NCBI RefSeq assembly: GCF_000400995.2
Contig: NZ_DF238950.1
Coordinates: 136,100-200,099 of the forward strand
DNA length: 64,000 nt
From: Acidovorax sp. MR-S7
GTDB taxonomy: Bacteria; Pseudomonadota; Gammaproteobacteria; Burkholderiales; Burkholderiaceae_C
Reading direction: 5' to 3'
Positions within the stretch are counted from its first letter, which is position 1, and each line of letters starts with the position of its first letter. A program made the position numbers and the translations under genes. The notes beneath the pieces are model-generated. The model had not been told where the DNA came from. It ran no database searches and worked only from the letters and a program-made list of their open reading frames with translations. Of the stretch, positions 9,722-18,540 are shown in pieces.

Positions 9722-10377
9722 GCGGCGGCGCCCGCCTCGGCATCCAGATCGACCGTGCGCAGCACCGAAGCAGGCACGCCCAGCGACCGGTGCGTGGCCA
9801 CCACGGCCGCCCCGCCACGCTGCAGGTGCTCGGCGAGGCGGGCATCCAGCAACCGTGCGCCCTCGTCGTCCAGCGCGGCGCAGGGTTCGTCGAGCAGCCA
9901 CAGGCCGCACTGGCGCGACCAGACGCGCGCAAGCGCCAAGCGGCGGCGCTGCCCTTGCGACAGGCGTCGCACCGCGTGGTGGGCCACGTGTGCCAGTCCC
10001 CAGGCTTGCAGGGCCTGCGCGGGCTCGCACGCTGCGCCGCCCTGCAGGTGCTGGAAGAAACGCAGGTTCTCGGTCGCGCTCAACTCGGCGCCCAGCGCAT
10101 TCTGGTGGCCCAGGTAGGCCATGTGGCGGGCGTAGGCCGCGTCGCCCCGGGCAAGCGGCGCGCCCTGCCAGTAGAGCGTGCCGCCCGATGGCGCAGCCAG
10201 CCCCGCAAGCACGCGGATCAGCGTGGTCTTGCCGCTGCCGTTGGAACCCCGCAGCTCGACGAGCTGCCCGCGTCCGGCCTTGAAGCTCACGTCCCGCACG
10301 AGCGTGCGGCCGCCCCTTCGGCACTGCAGGCCCACGGCGGCGAGTTGTGCAATGTCCTGCCCGCTAGGACTTGGCAT
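9715..10377 (-). CDS. ccmA: Haem exporter ATP-binding protein CcmA
   Basis: CcmA is the cytoplasmic ATPase of the CcmABCD complex. In the 220-residue protein Walker A is GSNGSGKTT, the signature is LSQGQRRR, Walker B is [13 protein letters not shown], and the switch His is in ATHRSLG. The ATG at 10377 was chosen because it gives a normal family length and overlaps the napC stop by 14 bp; an in-frame extension further upstream runs deeper into napC. The overlap couples ccm expression to nap. Confidence 0.94.
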   Translation of the reverse strand: MPSPSGQDIAQLAAVGLQCRRGGRTLVRDVSFKAGRGQLVELRGSNGSGKTTLIRVLAGLAAPSGGTLYWQGAPLARGDAAYARHMAYLGHQNALGAELSATENLRFFQHLQGGAACEPAQALQAWGLAHVAHHAVRRLSQGQRRRLALARVWSRQCGLWLLDEPCAALDDEGARLLDARLAEHLQRGGAAVVATHRSLGVPASVLRTVDLDAEAGAAAC

Positions 10378-11005
10378 CCGGCTGGGGAACCTTCTGGCCC
10401 GGGGTATCGGTGGGTGCATCGCCCGGCGGAATGTGCGGCAGGCGGTGGGCAATCCCCTTGTGGCAGTCGATGCAGGTCTTCTCCTTGTTCGCGAGATAGG
10501 TCGAGTGCATGTTCTGCGCCCGAACGCTCTGGCGGGTGAAGTCCATCGAATCGTAGTTGTGACAGTTGCGGCATTCCAGCGAATCGTTGGCTTTCAGGCG
10601 CGCCCATTCGTGCTGCGCCAGCTCGAGCCGCTTGTCCTGGAATTTCTCGGGGGTGCTGATCGTCCCGAAGATCTTCCCCCACACCTCCTTGGAGGCCTGC
10701 ATCTTGCGGGCGATCTTGTCGGTCCAGTTGTGCGGCACGTGGCAATCGGAGCAGACCGCGCGCACGCCCGAGCGGTTCGTGTAGTGGATGGTGCTCTTGA
10801 GCTCCGCGAACACGTTGTCCCGCATCTCGTGGCAGCCGGTGCAGAACTTCTCGGTGTTCGTGAGTTCCATCGCGGTGTTGAAGGCGCCCCAGAAGAGCAC
10901 GCCGCCGATGAAGCCGCCGATGGTCAGGAACCCCAGGCTGAAATGGACGCTGGGCCGGCGGATCACCAGCCAGTAGCGCTTCAAAAGGTTCAATGCTTTG
11001 TTCAC
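10364..11005 (-). CDS. napC: Membrane tetrahaem quinol dehydrogenase NapC
   Basis: NapC is the NapC/NirT-family quinol oxidase that passes electrons from the membrane quinol pool to NapB and NapA. It has one N-terminal membrane helix and four CXXCH haem sites (CTGCH, CSDCH, CRNCH, CIDCH). I chose the GTG at 11005 because a GGAG ribosome site lies 8 bases upstream and the resulting start ([11 protein letters not shown]...[12 protein letters not shown]) matches the usual NapC N-terminus. A GTG at 11020 is possible but has no ribosome site. The gene follows napB by 25 bp. Confidence 0.95.
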   Translation of the reverse strand: MNKALNLLKRYWLVIRRPSVHFSLGFLTIGGFIGGVLFWGAFNTAMELTNTEKFCTGCHEMRDNVFAELKSTIHYTNRSGVRAVCSDCHVPHNWTDKIARKMQASKEVWGKIFGTISTPEKFQDKRLELAQHEWARLKANDSLECRNCHNYDSMDFTRQSVRAQNMHSTYLANKEKTCIDCHKGIAHRLPHIPPGDAPTDTPGQKVPQPDAKS

Positions 11006-11030
11006 GGCATCACTCCGCACGGGCTGGCCG

Positions 11031-11516
11031 TCATTTCTGCTTCCCGCTCTTTTTCAGCTCGCGCTGGATCACGGTGTCGACGTCCTGGAAGGTATTGTTC
11101 ACGATCGGGCGCACGTTGTCCTGCGAGACGTGGCACTGCATGCAGAAATACCGCCGAGTGGAGATCTGGCCCAGCACGTTGCCGTCGCGGTCCATGTAGT
11201 GCGTAATGCTCACCGGGATCGCCTGCGAGACGTCGGTCCTGCCCCGCGCATGGCAGTCCATGCACTTGTTGAAATTCTTGTCCACCTGGTAGCCGTCCAC
11301 CCGGTGCGGAATCACCGGGGGCTGCATGGCGTAGTTGCGCGTGCGCCGCAGGTCGTCGTTGACGGAGTTGCCCAGCACCGGCGGCTTGGTGGTCTCCAGG
11401 ATGGGCGTAGGGCCGCGCGCCGCGTCGGTGAACGTGCGCGCCGGCTGCTGCTGCGCTACCGCCAGGCCGGCAGCCATGCACAGCACCAGCACCATGTGTC
11501 GAAGGATCGATTTCAT
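11031..11516 (-). CDS. napB: Periplasmic nitrate reductase, dihaem cytochrome subunit NapB
   Basis: NapB is the small electron-transfer subunit of periplasmic nitrate reductase. The 161-residue protein has a cleavable signal peptide (about 1-21, ending AVA) and two c-haem sites, CMDCH and CMQCH. It also has the NapB pattern [21 protein letters not shown] and [21 protein letters not shown]. It is 15 bp downstream of napA and needs the Ccm proteins encoded further along for haem attachment. Confidence 0.96.
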   Translation of the reverse strand: MKSILRHMVLVLCMAAGLAVAQQQPARTFTDAARGPTPILETTKPPVLGNSVNDDLRRTRNYAMQPPVIPHRVDGYQVDKNFNKCMDCHARGRTDVSQAIPVSITHYMDRDGNVLGQISTRRYFCMQCHVSQDNVRPIVNNTFQDVDTVIQRELKKSGKQK

Positions 11517-11531
11517 TGCACAGCTCCTGCG

Positions 11532-14021
11532 TCAGACCTTGGTGATCTTGACCGCGCACTTCTTGAAGTCCGTCTGCAGCGAGATCGGGTCGGTCGCGTC
11601 CAGCGTCACCTTGTTGATCAACTGGCTCGCATCGAACCAGGGCACGAAGACCAGGCCGCGCGGCGGCTTGTTGCGGCCCCGGGTCTCCACCCGGGAACGC
11701 ATCTTGCCGCGGCGGGAGACGATCTCCACCTCGCTGCCGCGGCGCACGCCCAGCTCCTTGGCGTCTTCCGGATGCATGTAGCACAGCGCATTGGGCACTG
11801 CCCGGTGCAGCTCGGGAACGCGGCGCGTCATCGAGCCCGAGTGCCAGTGCTCCAGCACGCGGCCCGTGGACAGCCAGTATGGGAACTCAGTGTCCGGCGC
11901 CTCCGCAGGCGGCTCGTAAGGCAGTGCGAAGATGTTCGCCTTGTTGTCGGTGTTGCCGTAGAACTGGTAGCCCGTGCCGGCCTTCACGTAGGGGTCCGTG
12001 CCTTCGCGGTAGCGCCACAGCGTTTCCTTGCCGTTGACGACAGGCCAGCGCAAGCCGCGCACCTTGTGGTATTCGTCGAACGGCGCCAGGTCGTGGCCAT
12101 GTCCACGGCCGAAGGCGGCGTATTCCTCGAAGAGCCCCTTCTGGGGATAGAAGCCGAAGGCCTTCGCCTCGCTGTTCTCGTAGTCGGGAGAGATATCCGC
12201 CAGCGGGAACTTGTCCACTTGGCCGTTGCGAAAGAGCACCTCGAACAGGGTCTTGCCGCGCACTGCCGGCTTCTTGGCGATGAGCTCCTCGGGCCAGACC
12301 TCCTCGATCTTGAAACGCTTGGAAAACTCCATCAACTGCCAGAGGTCGGAACGCGCCTCGCCCGGCGCGGTGACCAACTGGTGCCAGAAGTGGGTGCGCC
12401 GCTCCGCGTTGCCGTAGGCGCCCTCTTTTTCCACCCACATCGCAGTGGGCAGGATCAGGTCGGCCGCCACGGCGGTCACCGTGGGATACGCATCCGAGAC
12501 GACGATGAAATTGTCGGGATTGCGGTAGCCCGCGTAGCCCTCGTGCAGGTTCGCGCCGGCCTGCATGTTGTTGTTGACCATGACCCAGTAGGCATTGAGC
12601 TTGCCGTCCTTGAGCATGCGGTTCTGCAGCACGGCGTGGTAGCCCGGCTTCTCGGGGATCGTGCCTTCGGGCAGCTTCCAGATGTGCTCGGCATGCGCGC
12701 GATGCTTGGGGTTAGTGACCACCATGTCCGCGGGAAGCCGGTGCGAGAACGTACCCACCTCGCGCGCCGTGCCGCAGGCCGAGGGCTGTCCGGTGAGCGA
12801 GAACGGGCTGTTGCCCGGCGTGGCGATCTTGCCGGTCAGCAAATGGATGTTGTAGACGAGGTTGTTCGCCCAGGTGCCGCGCGTGTGCTGGTTGAAGCCC
12901 ATCGTCCAGAACGAAACCACCTTGACCTTCGGGTCCGCATACAGCTCGGCCAGCGCCAGCAGGCGGTTCTTCGGCACGCCCGTCAGCTTGGCGGTGTAGT
13001 CGAGGTCGTAGGTGGAGACGAACTTGGCGTATTCCTCGAACGTGATGGGCTTGGCACCGTTGGGGTCGCCTGCATTCTTGGCCGCCTGCTGCAACGGATG
13101 CTCCGGGCGCAATCCGTAGCCGATGTCGGTATTGCCGGCCTTGAAGTTCGTGTGCTTGTCCACGAACTCCCTGTTCACGCGGCCCGTGGAAATGATGTGG
13201 TGGGCGATGAAGTTCAGGATGGCCAGGTCCGTCTGCGGCTTGAACGTCATCTGGATGTCGGCCAGTTCGTAGGACCGGTGCTCGAACGTGGAGAGCACCG
13301 CCACCTTCACGTTGGGGCCGCTCAGGCGGCGGTCGGTCACGCGCGTCCACAGCACGGGGTGCATTTCGGCCATGTTAGAGCCCCACAGCACGAAGGCAGT
13401 GGCGGCTTCGATGTCGTCGTAGCAGCCCATCGGCTCGTCCATGCCGAAGGTGCGCATGAAGCCCGTGACGGCCGAGGCCATGCAGTGGCGCGCATTGGGG
13501 TCGAGGTTGTTGGAGCGGAAGCCCGCCTTCATCAGCTTCGATGCGGCATAGCCTTCCCAGACCGTCCACTGGCCGGAGCCGAACATGCCGACCGCCGTGG
13601 GCCCCTTCGCCTTGAGCGTCTTCTTGAATTGCTCGGCCATCACATCGAAGGCCTTGTCCCAGGAGACGGGCTGGAACTCGCCGTCCTTGGCGTACTGGCC
13701 GTTCTTCATGCGCAGCAGCGGCCGGGTCAGCCTGTCTTCGCCATACATGATCTTGGACAGGAAGTAGCCCTTGACGCAGTTCAGGCCGCGGTTCACTTCG
13801 GCCTGCGGGTCGCCCTGCGTGGCCACCACGCGGTTGTCCTTCACCGCCACCGTGACTCCGCACCCCGTGCCGCAAAAACGGCAGGGCGCCTTGGACCAGG
13901 TCAGCTTGGAAGCCTCCGCCGCCGCATGGCCTCCCTGGGCCTGGGCGATGGGAATGCCAGCGACAGAGCCTGCCGCAGCCGCGGCAGATTGCCGCACAAA
14001 ATCACGTCGGGTACTCGACAT
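11532..14021 (-). CDS. napA: Periplasmic nitrate reductase catalytic subunit NapA
   Basis: NapA is the molybdopterin (bis-MGD) enzyme that reduces nitrate to nitrite in the periplasm. The 829-residue protein starts with a twin-arginine signal (STRRDFVRQ), then the 4Fe-4S site CRFCGTGCG plus a distal Cys in GLNCVKG. The Mo-ligand Cys is in the [10 protein letters not shown] motif. The molybdopterin-binding C-terminal domain includes [22 protein letters not shown] strong AAGGAG ribosome site precedes the ATG, which overlaps the end of napD by 20 bp. There is no napF, napG or napH nearby, so electrons must come through NapC. Length and motifs are complete. Confidence 0.97.
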   Translation of the reverse strand: MSSTRRDFVRQSAAAAAGSVAGIPIAQAQGGHAAAEASKLTWSKAPCRFCGTGCGVTVAVKDNRVVATQGDPQAEVNRGLNCVKGYFLSKIMYGEDRLTRPLLRMKNGQYAKDGEFQPVSWDKAFDVMAEQFKKTLKAKGPTAVGMFGSGQWTVWEGYAASKLMKAGFRSNNLDPNARHCMASAVTGFMRTFGMDEPMGCYDDIEAATAFVLWGSNMAEMHPVLWTRVTDRRLSGPNVKVAVLSTFEHRSYELADIQMTFKPQTDLAILNFIAHHIISTGRVNREFVDKHTNFKAGNTDIGYGLRPEHPLQQAAKNAGDPNGAKPITFEEYAKFVSTYDLDYTAKLTGVPKNRLLALAELYADPKVKVVSFWTMGFNQHTRGTWANNLVYNIHLLTGKIATPGNSPFSLTGQPSACGTAREVGTFSHRLPADMVVTNPKHRAHAEHIWKLPEGTIPEKPGYHAVLQNRMLKDGKLNAYWVMVNNNMQAGANLHEGYAGYRNPDNFIVVSDAYPTVTAVAADLILPTAMWVEKEGAYGNAERRTHFWHQLVTAPGEARSDLWQLMEFSKRFKIEEVWPEELIAKKPAVRGKTLFEVLFRNGQVDKFPLADISPDYENSEAKAFGFYPQKGLFEEYAAFGRGHGHDLAPFDEYHKVRGLRWPVVNGKETLWRYREGTDPYVKAGTGYQFYGNTDNKANIFALPYEPPAEAPDTEFPYWLSTGRVLEHWHSGSMTRRVPELHRAVPNALCYMHPEDAKELGVRRGSEVEIVSRRGKMRSRVETRGRNKPPRGLVFVPWFDASQLINKVTLDATDPISLQTDFKKCAVKITKV

Positions 14022-14289
14022 TCGTTATCTCCTTGTTCATGGCGTCGAGCGGCTCGACGTGCTGGTACACCATCGCCACATTGATCACACCGTCAATGCG
14101 TTGGATCGCCTCAACGTGGTCCAGGATCGCGGACGCGGAAGGCGCCTCGAGCGTGACGACGCGCTTGCCATTCGGGTCGGATCCGTGGATGTGGGCGCCA
14201 GGCAGCGCGGCGATGGCCGCATCGGCACCTTCGGCTCGGCGTGGCTGTACATGGACAACCAGGCTGGTGATGTGAAGTTCGTCGGTCAT
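14002..14289 (-). CDS. napD: Nap assembly chaperone NapD
   Basis: NapD is the small cytoplasmic chaperone that binds the NapA twin-arginine signal peptide during cofactor insertion. The 95-residue protein has the ferredoxin-like NapD pattern: [10 protein letters not shown] at the start, [11 protein letters not shown] in the middle and [15 protein letters not shown] near the end. The ATG at 14289 gives the usual N-terminus (TDELHITSL); an in-frame ATG at 14301 would add four residues and neither start has a clear ribosome site. It lies between napE and napA and overlaps napA. Confidence 0.92.
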   Translation of the reverse strand: MTDELHITSLVVHVQPRRAEGADAAIAALPGAHIHGSDPNGKRVVTLEAPSASAILDHVEAIQRIDGVINVAMVYQHVEPLDAMNKEITNVEYPT

Positions 14290-14323
14290 TGGCTGGCACA
14301 TGGCTGGCTTCGACGAGGCTGGC

Positions 14324-14500
14324 TCAGCTACCGGGCGGGCCGGCGAACATCTGGTAGATCCAGACAGCGAACCCGTAGCCGGCAACCACCAGCACGGCCA
14401 GAATGGGGACCATCACTCCAGCGAGGAACAGGAAGCTCCGCGCCTCCTCCTGACGTGTCGATGGGCCCGTATCGATGGAATCGGCAGAGTTTCTCGGCAT
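14324..14500 (-). CDS. napE: Small membrane protein NapE
   Basis: I translated this 58-residue gene by hand from the minus strand. It has a polar N-terminus (PRNSADSIDTGPSTRQEEAR), then one long membrane helix (SFLFLAGVMVPILAVLVVAG) and the aromatic end VWIYQMFAGPPGS, as in NapE proteins. An AGGGGGG ribosome site lies just before the ATG. It is the first gene of the nap-ccm transcription unit and follows the FNR-site promoter directly. Its biochemical role in nitrate reduction is not established. Confidence 0.9.
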   Translation of the reverse strand: MPRNSADSIDTGPSTRQEEARSFLFLAGVMVPILAVLVVAGYGFAVWIYQMFAGPPGS

Positions 14501-14522
14501 CTTTCCCCCCTGATGAAAATCA

Positions 14523-14551
14523 ATTCTAAGTCCCTAATTGACGCGTGTTAA
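14523..14551 (-). promoter_or_regulatory. Sigma70-like promoter of the nap-ccm operon
   Basis: Read on the minus strand, a -35 element TTAACA (14546-14551) and a -10 element TAGAAT (14523-14528) each match consensus at 5 of 6 bases and are spaced by exactly 17 bp. The predicted start is near 14516, about 16 bp before the napE ATG, so the leader is short. An FNR palindrome is centred about 60 bp upstream of this start. Confidence 0.72.
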
Positions 14552-14568
14552 CTCCCGCCCCGGAACGC

Positions 14569-14582
14569 TTGATTCACATCAA
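14569..14582 (-). promoter_or_regulatory. FNR/ANR binding site upstream of napE
   Basis: The 14 bases ttgattcacatcaa match TTGAT-N4-ATCAA exactly. The centre (14575.5) is about 60 bp upstream of the predicted transcription start, the spacing of a class I activator site. This suggests that oxygen limitation turns on nitrate reductase and, by read-through, cytochrome c maturation. Confidence 0.85.
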
Positions 14583-14647
14583 GAAAATGGGCAAATAGCA
14601 GGCAACTGCCCCTTGCGATAGCCGCCAGGGCAGGCTTTCTGCCGGGC

Positions 14648-15007
14648 TCAGTTCTTTTTGCCGGTATCGCCACGAAGGGGCACTTCCCCGGCAGCCTGGC
14701 CTTCGTCGTCCGTCAGCTTGCCCGCGGCCGCGCCGCCCAAGGCACCGGCGACGCCGCCCAGTGTGCCGCCGACCAGCACGCCCAGCGGCCCTCCGACAGC
14801 GACGCCAACGGCAGCTCCGGTGGCGGCCCCGGCCACCATGCCCCCGCCCATCAGGGTCGAATGGGATTCCCGCTCCTGCTCCTCGGCCGACAGGGGCAAT
14901 TGCGCCGCCGGCTCCGGGTCCTGCGACGGTACGCCGTGGCCAGGACGCGCCTGCTCGGCCAGATCCGGGTCGATCGGCTGTTCGTGGGGGGATGGCATGG
15001 TGTTCAT
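14648..15007 (-). CDS. Glycine-zipper domain protein of unknown function
   Basis: This 119-residue protein has a polar, Pro/Glu/Gln-rich first half and a central small-residue region (about 52-98, GGGMVAGAATGAAVGVAVGG) with repeated GxxxG spacing, the pattern of a glycine zipper that packs as membrane hairpins. A charged tail follows (LTDDEGQAAGEVPLRGDTGKKN). The ATG at 15007 is preceded by AAGGAG. It stands alone between the divergent control region of nap and the cardiolipin synthase gene. I do not recognise a specific family; proteins of this look are often stress-induced. Function is not assigned. Confidence 0.75.
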   Translation of the reverse strand: MNTMPSPHEQPIDPDLAEQARPGHGVPSQDPEPAAQLPLSAEEQERESHSTLMGGGMVAGAATGAAVGVAVGGPLGVLVGGTLGGVAGALGGAAAGKLTDDEGQAAGEVPLRGDTGKKN

Positions 15008-15099
15008 GGCGCGCTCCTTGTGAATGGACGAACCTTTTCTACCGCCCACGGGGCAAGACACTGCGCCCTCCAGAGGGCCGTCCGGGTGTCGGACAAAGC

Positions 15100-16485
15100 C
15101 TAGAGCTGAAAGCCCACGGCCCGCACCACGCCCTCGGCGATGTCGCGCATCCAGGAGGGGCGGCGCGCATGGTAGGGCCGTGCGGCGGCGATCTGCTCCT
15201 CGCACCATGCGGACAGCCAGCCGACCTGCTCCTCGCCATAGAACGCCGTCATGGCCTCGTAGTTGAGGAAAAGGCTGCGCGCGTCGAGGTTGAGCGAGCC
15301 TGCCAGGGCCAGGCCGTCATCGACCAGCACGGCCTTGGCATGCACCATGGCCGGGGCCAGCCAGATGTGCGCGCCGGCAGCGGCCAGCGCGCGCAGGGCA
15401 CGCTCGCGGGCGATGTCGGCCAGACGGTGGTTGGAGCGCTCGGGCACCAGCAGGCTGACCTGCACGCCGCGGCGGCAGGCCAGGCACCAGGCGTCGAGCA
15501 GCGCGTCGTCGGGCACGAAATACGGCGTGACGGCCACGATGCGCCGTTGCGCGTGGTAGGCACCGGCCAGCAGCAGCGCGTGCACGGTGTCGTCGGCATG
15601 GTCCGGGCCGCTGGGCAGCCACTGGGCCAGCGGCCCGCTGCCAGCCTCCTGCACCGGCGGCGCGACCGTCTTGCGCATGCGGCGCAGCAGGCGGCCACTG
15701 GCGGTGCGCCAGTCGGTGCCGAACTGCAGGTGGGCCTGGGCAGCCACGGGGCCTTCGACCTCGTAGCTCAGGTCCACCCAGGCAGGGTGGCCTGGCCGGT
15801 CCATGAAGTATTCGCAGGCCAGGTTGCGCCCGCCGCTCCACAGGCGCTGCCCGTCGGCCACGACGAGCTTGCGGTGGTTGCGCAGGTTGGTGCGCCCGTG
15901 CAGGGGGTTGTGCAGCAGGGGCATGAAGCGGCGCACCTGCACGCCCTGGCGGCGCAGCGCGCGCAGCATGCCCGGCGGCGTGCGCATGCTGCCCACCGCG
16001 TCCACCAGCAGGCGCACGGCGACGCCGCGCCGCACGCACTCCAGCAGCGCACGCGCCACCTGGGCGCCCACCGCGTCGTGGGCGAAGACGTAGGTGCAGA
16101 CATCCAGCTGGCGCCGGGCCGATGCGATGGTGCCCAGCAGCCCCTGCAAGGCCTCGCTGCCGTCGGCGTGCATCACGATGCGCTGGCTGCGCGCGGCCGG
16201 TGCCACCTCCATACAGGCCAGCAGTTGCGCGGCCCAGGGCGGGCCGCCCTCGCTGGCCGGCCGCCCCGGCTGGCGCCGCGCGGGCCGTGCGAACTTGCGT
16301 GTGCCGAACAGCAGGAACAACGGCACGATGAGGTAGGGGAACGCCACGATGCCCAGCACCCAGCCCACGGCGGCCGAAGGGTGGCGGCGCTGGTGCCCGA
16401 TGCGCGTGCCCATGACGTAGACCAGCAGCCCCACGGCCACGAACACGGCATGGCCCAGGCCGGAGAGCACGGCCACGCGGATCAT
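15100..16485 (-). CDS. cls: Cardiolipin synthase / phospholipase D-family protein
   Basis: The 461-residue protein has two N-terminal membrane helices (about 5-27 and 40-60) and two phospholipase D catalytic motifs: HRKLVVAD (His204, Lys206, Asp211) and HAKAVLVD (His382, Lys384, Asp389), each followed by a SGGRN or AGSLN motif. This is the layout of ClsA-type cardiolipin synthases, which join two phosphatidylglycerols or transfer phosphatidyl groups at the inner membrane. The ATG overlaps the upstream sensor kinase stop (ATGA, 16482-16485), so it is translated with a two-component system, which is not its usual company. The family is sure, the exact substrate is inferred. Confidence 0.9.
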   Translation of the reverse strand: MIRVAVLSGLGHAVFVAVGLLVYVMGTRIGHQRRHPSAAVGWVLGIVAFPYLIVPLFLLFGTRKFARPARRQPGRPASEGGPPWAAQLLACMEVAPAARSQRIVMHADGSEALQGLLGTIASARRQLDVCTYVFAHDAVGAQVARALLECVRRGVAVRLLVDAVGSMRTPPGMLRALRRQGVQVRRFMPLLHNPLHGRTNLRNHRKLVVADGQRLWSGGRNLACEYFMDRPGHPAWVDLSYEVEGPVAAQAHLQFGTDWRTASGRLLRRMRKTVAPPVQEAGSGPLAQWLPSGPDHADDTVHALLLAGAYHAQRRIVAVTPYFVPDDALLDAWCLACRRGVQVSLLVPERSNHRLADIARERALRALAAAGAHIWLAPAMVHAKAVLVDDGLALAGSLNLDARSLFLNYEAMTAFYGEEQVGWLSAWCEEQIAAARPYHARRPSWMRDIAEGVVRAVGFQL

Positions 16486-17834
16486 GCGGCGCCCTCGCCT
16501 GCCAGCGGCAAATGCACTTCGGCGCGCAGGCCGCCCAGGCGCGGCGCGGTGCCCAGCGCCAGCCGCGCGCCATGCAGGCGCGCGATGGCCTCGGCGATGG
16601 CCAGGCCGAGGCCGCTGCCTTCCGCCTGCGGCGCACCTTCCGCGGGCGCGCGGTGGAAGCGCTGCAGCACGCGCTCGCGCTCGGCGGGCGGGATGCCGGG
16701 GCCGCTGTCGTCCACCGCCAGGACGAGATGGCCGGGCGCGCGCAGCACCTGCACGTCCACCGTGCCGCCCTCGGACGTGTACTTGATGGCGTTGTCGATC
16801 AGGTTGCGCAGCAGGATGGCCAGGGCCTGCGCGTGGCCGGGCACGGTGGCGTGCTCGGCCTGCGCGTCGAGCGGTGCCAGGCCCAGGTCGATGGCGCGCG
16901 CCTGCGCTGCGGGGGCGGCATCCGCCACGGCCTGGCGTGCCAGATCGGCCAGAGCCACGGGCTGCGCGGGCGCGCCCGCGGTGGCCTGCGCCTCGTGCCG
17001 GGCCAGGGCCAGGAGCTGCTCCACAAGGCGCGTGGCGCGGTCGATGCCGGCGGACAGGCGCTCGGTGGCGTACTCGCGCGCGGCGGCGTCGGGCGCGCGC
17101 TGCAGGGCCTGGGCCTGCAGCTTGAGCGCGGCCAGGGGCGAGCGCAACTCGTGCGCCGCATCGGCCACGAAGTGCTGCTGCGCCTGGAAGGCCTGCTCCA
17201 CGCGCGCCAGCAGCAGGTTGAGTTCGTCCACCAGCGGGCGCACCTCGGCGGGCAGGCCGGCGCCATCGACGGGCGCCAAATCATCGGCGCGCCGCTGCGC
17301 GACCTGGCGGCGCACGCGCTCCACTGGCGCGAGCGAGCGGCCCACGGCCCACCATGCGGCAAGCGCCAGCAGCGGTGCCATGAGCGCGATGGGCACGGCC
17401 GTGCGCAGTGCCAGCGTGCGCGCCATGGCGCGGCGCACGGCCATGTCCTGCGCCACCTGGATCACCTGCAGCGGCGTCTGCACCGACAGCACGCGGTAGG
17501 TGCTGCCGCCCGCGCGCACGTTGGCGAAGCCCAGCACGGCGCGCTGCGGCAGCGCCAGCCCGCCGTTGGATTCGTAGATGCGCACGCCATCGGCAGACCA
17601 GACCTGCACCACGAATTCGGGGCTTTCCTGCCCCTGCACCAGCGGGCCGTAGTCGCCCGGCGGCAGCGCCGGCAGGCCGGGGCGCAGGGCCTGGGCCATC
17701 TGCTGCATGTGGTAGTCGAAGATGGCGTCCGCCTCGGCCAGCGCCGCGCGGTACGACAGGCCCGCCTGCACCAGCACGCCGAGGGCGATGGCGGCCAGCA
17801 GGGACAGCAGCAACCGGGCGCGCAGCGACTTCAT
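16482..17834 (-). CDS. Two-component sensor histidine kinase
   Basis: This is a 450-residue membrane sensor. Membrane helix 1 is at about 7-25, with a periplasmic sensor of about 110 residues and helix 2 near 145-163. A HAMP-like linker leads to the phosphorylation motif FVADAAHELRSPL (His228). The N-box is LIDNAIKYT and the G-boxes are VDDSGPGIP and GSGLGLAIAEAI. The topology and length resemble QseC/PmrB-type kinases that partner OmpR-family regulators. Its ATG overlaps the regulator stop (17831-17834) and its stop overlaps the cardiolipin synthase start. The signal sensed is unknown; neighbouring degP and cls suggest envelope stress. Confidence 0.93.
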   Translation of the reverse strand: MKSLRARLLLSLLAAIALGVLVQAGLSYRAALAEADAIFDYHMQQMAQALRPGLPALPPGDYGPLVQGQESPEFVVQVWSADGVRIYESNGGLALPQRAVLGFANVRAGGSTYRVLSVQTPLQVIQVAQDMAVRRAMARTLALRTAVPIALMAPLLALAAWWAVGRSLAPVERVRRQVAQRRADDLAPVDGAGLPAEVRPLVDELNLLLARVEQAFQAQQHFVADAAHELRSPLAALKLQAQALQRAPDAAAREYATERLSAGIDRATRLVEQLLALARHEAQATAGAPAQPVALADLARQAVADAAPAAQARAIDLGLAPLDAQAEHATVPGHAQALAILLRNLIDNAIKYTSEGGTVDVQVLRAPGHLVLAVDDSGPGIPPAERERVLQRFHRAPAEGAPQAEGSGLGLAIAEAIARLHGARLALGTAPRLGGLRAEVHLPLAGEGAA

Positions 17835-18490
17835 GGCTTGGGCACCATGTAGCCCACGCCGCGCACGTTGAGGATGAAGCCCGCGCCCAGCTTCTTGCGC
17901 AGGCCGTGGATGTAGACCTCCACGGCGTTGCTGTTGATCTCGTCGCCCCAGCCGTAGAGCTTGTCTTCGAGTTGCGCGCGCGAGAGCACCACGCCGGGGC
18001 GCGCGACCAGCGGCTCCAGCACCGCCCATTCGCGCGCCGAGAGCACCACGGGTTGGCCGTTCACGCTGGCCTCGCGCGTGGCGGGGCGCACGGTCACGCC
18101 GTGCAGTTCGTAAGCCGGCTCGGCGCGCCCGGCCGCGCGGCGCGTGAGGGCGCGGATGCGGGCGAGCAGTTCGTCCAGGTCGTAGGGCTTGAGCAGGTAG
18201 TCGTCGGCGCCCGCGTCCAGTCCCTGCACGCGCTGGGCCACGGCATCGCGCGCGGTGGCGATGAGCACGGGCGTGCGGTCGCCGCGCGCGCGCAGGGCGC
18301 GCAGCACGTCGAGCCCGTCGCGGCCGGGCAGGCCCAGGTCGAGCAGCACCAGGTCGTACTGCTGCGCGCGCAGCGCGGCATCGGCCTGCAGGCCATCGCG
18401 CACCCAGTCCACGGCGTGGCCTTCGGCGCGCAGCAGGCCCTGCACGGCCTCGCCGATCATGGCGTCGTCTTCAACCAGCAGCAGGCGCAT
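17831..18490 (-). CDS. OmpR-family response regulator
   Basis: The 219-residue protein has a receiver domain (acidic pair in LLLVEDDAMIG, phospho-acceptor Asp51 in VLLDLGLPG, Lys in LKPYDLDEL). A winged-helix DNA-binding domain follows, with the recognition segment NAVEVYIHGLRKKLGAGFILNVRGVGYM. It is most like the QseB/PmrA/TctD group. ATG at 18490 was chosen; a TTG 18 bp upstream is in frame but weak. It lies 50 bp downstream of degP and is translationally coupled to its kinase. Confidence 0.94.
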   Translation of the reverse strand: MRLLLVEDDAMIGEAVQGLLRAEGHAVDWVRDGLQADAALRAQQYDLVLLDLGLPGRDGLDVLRALRARGDRTPVLIATARDAVAQRVQGLDAGADDYLLKPYDLDELLARIRALTRRAAGRAEPAYELHGVTVRPATREASVNGQPVVLSAREWAVLEPLVARPGVVLSRAQLEDKLYGWGDEINSNAVEVYIHGLRKKLGAGFILNVRGVGYMVPKP

Positions 18491-18540
18491 GGCGCAGGGG
18501 CAGGACAAGGCATGCCGCCAAGCATAGCGGCACGCCCCGG

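Noticed and set aside
10998-14084. Open frame of about 1000 codons on the plus strand opposite napA and napB
   Set aside because: The minus strand carries napA and napB with complete cofactor motifs. The opposite frame is a by-product of high GC codon use and is rich in His/Arg/Val with no family motif.
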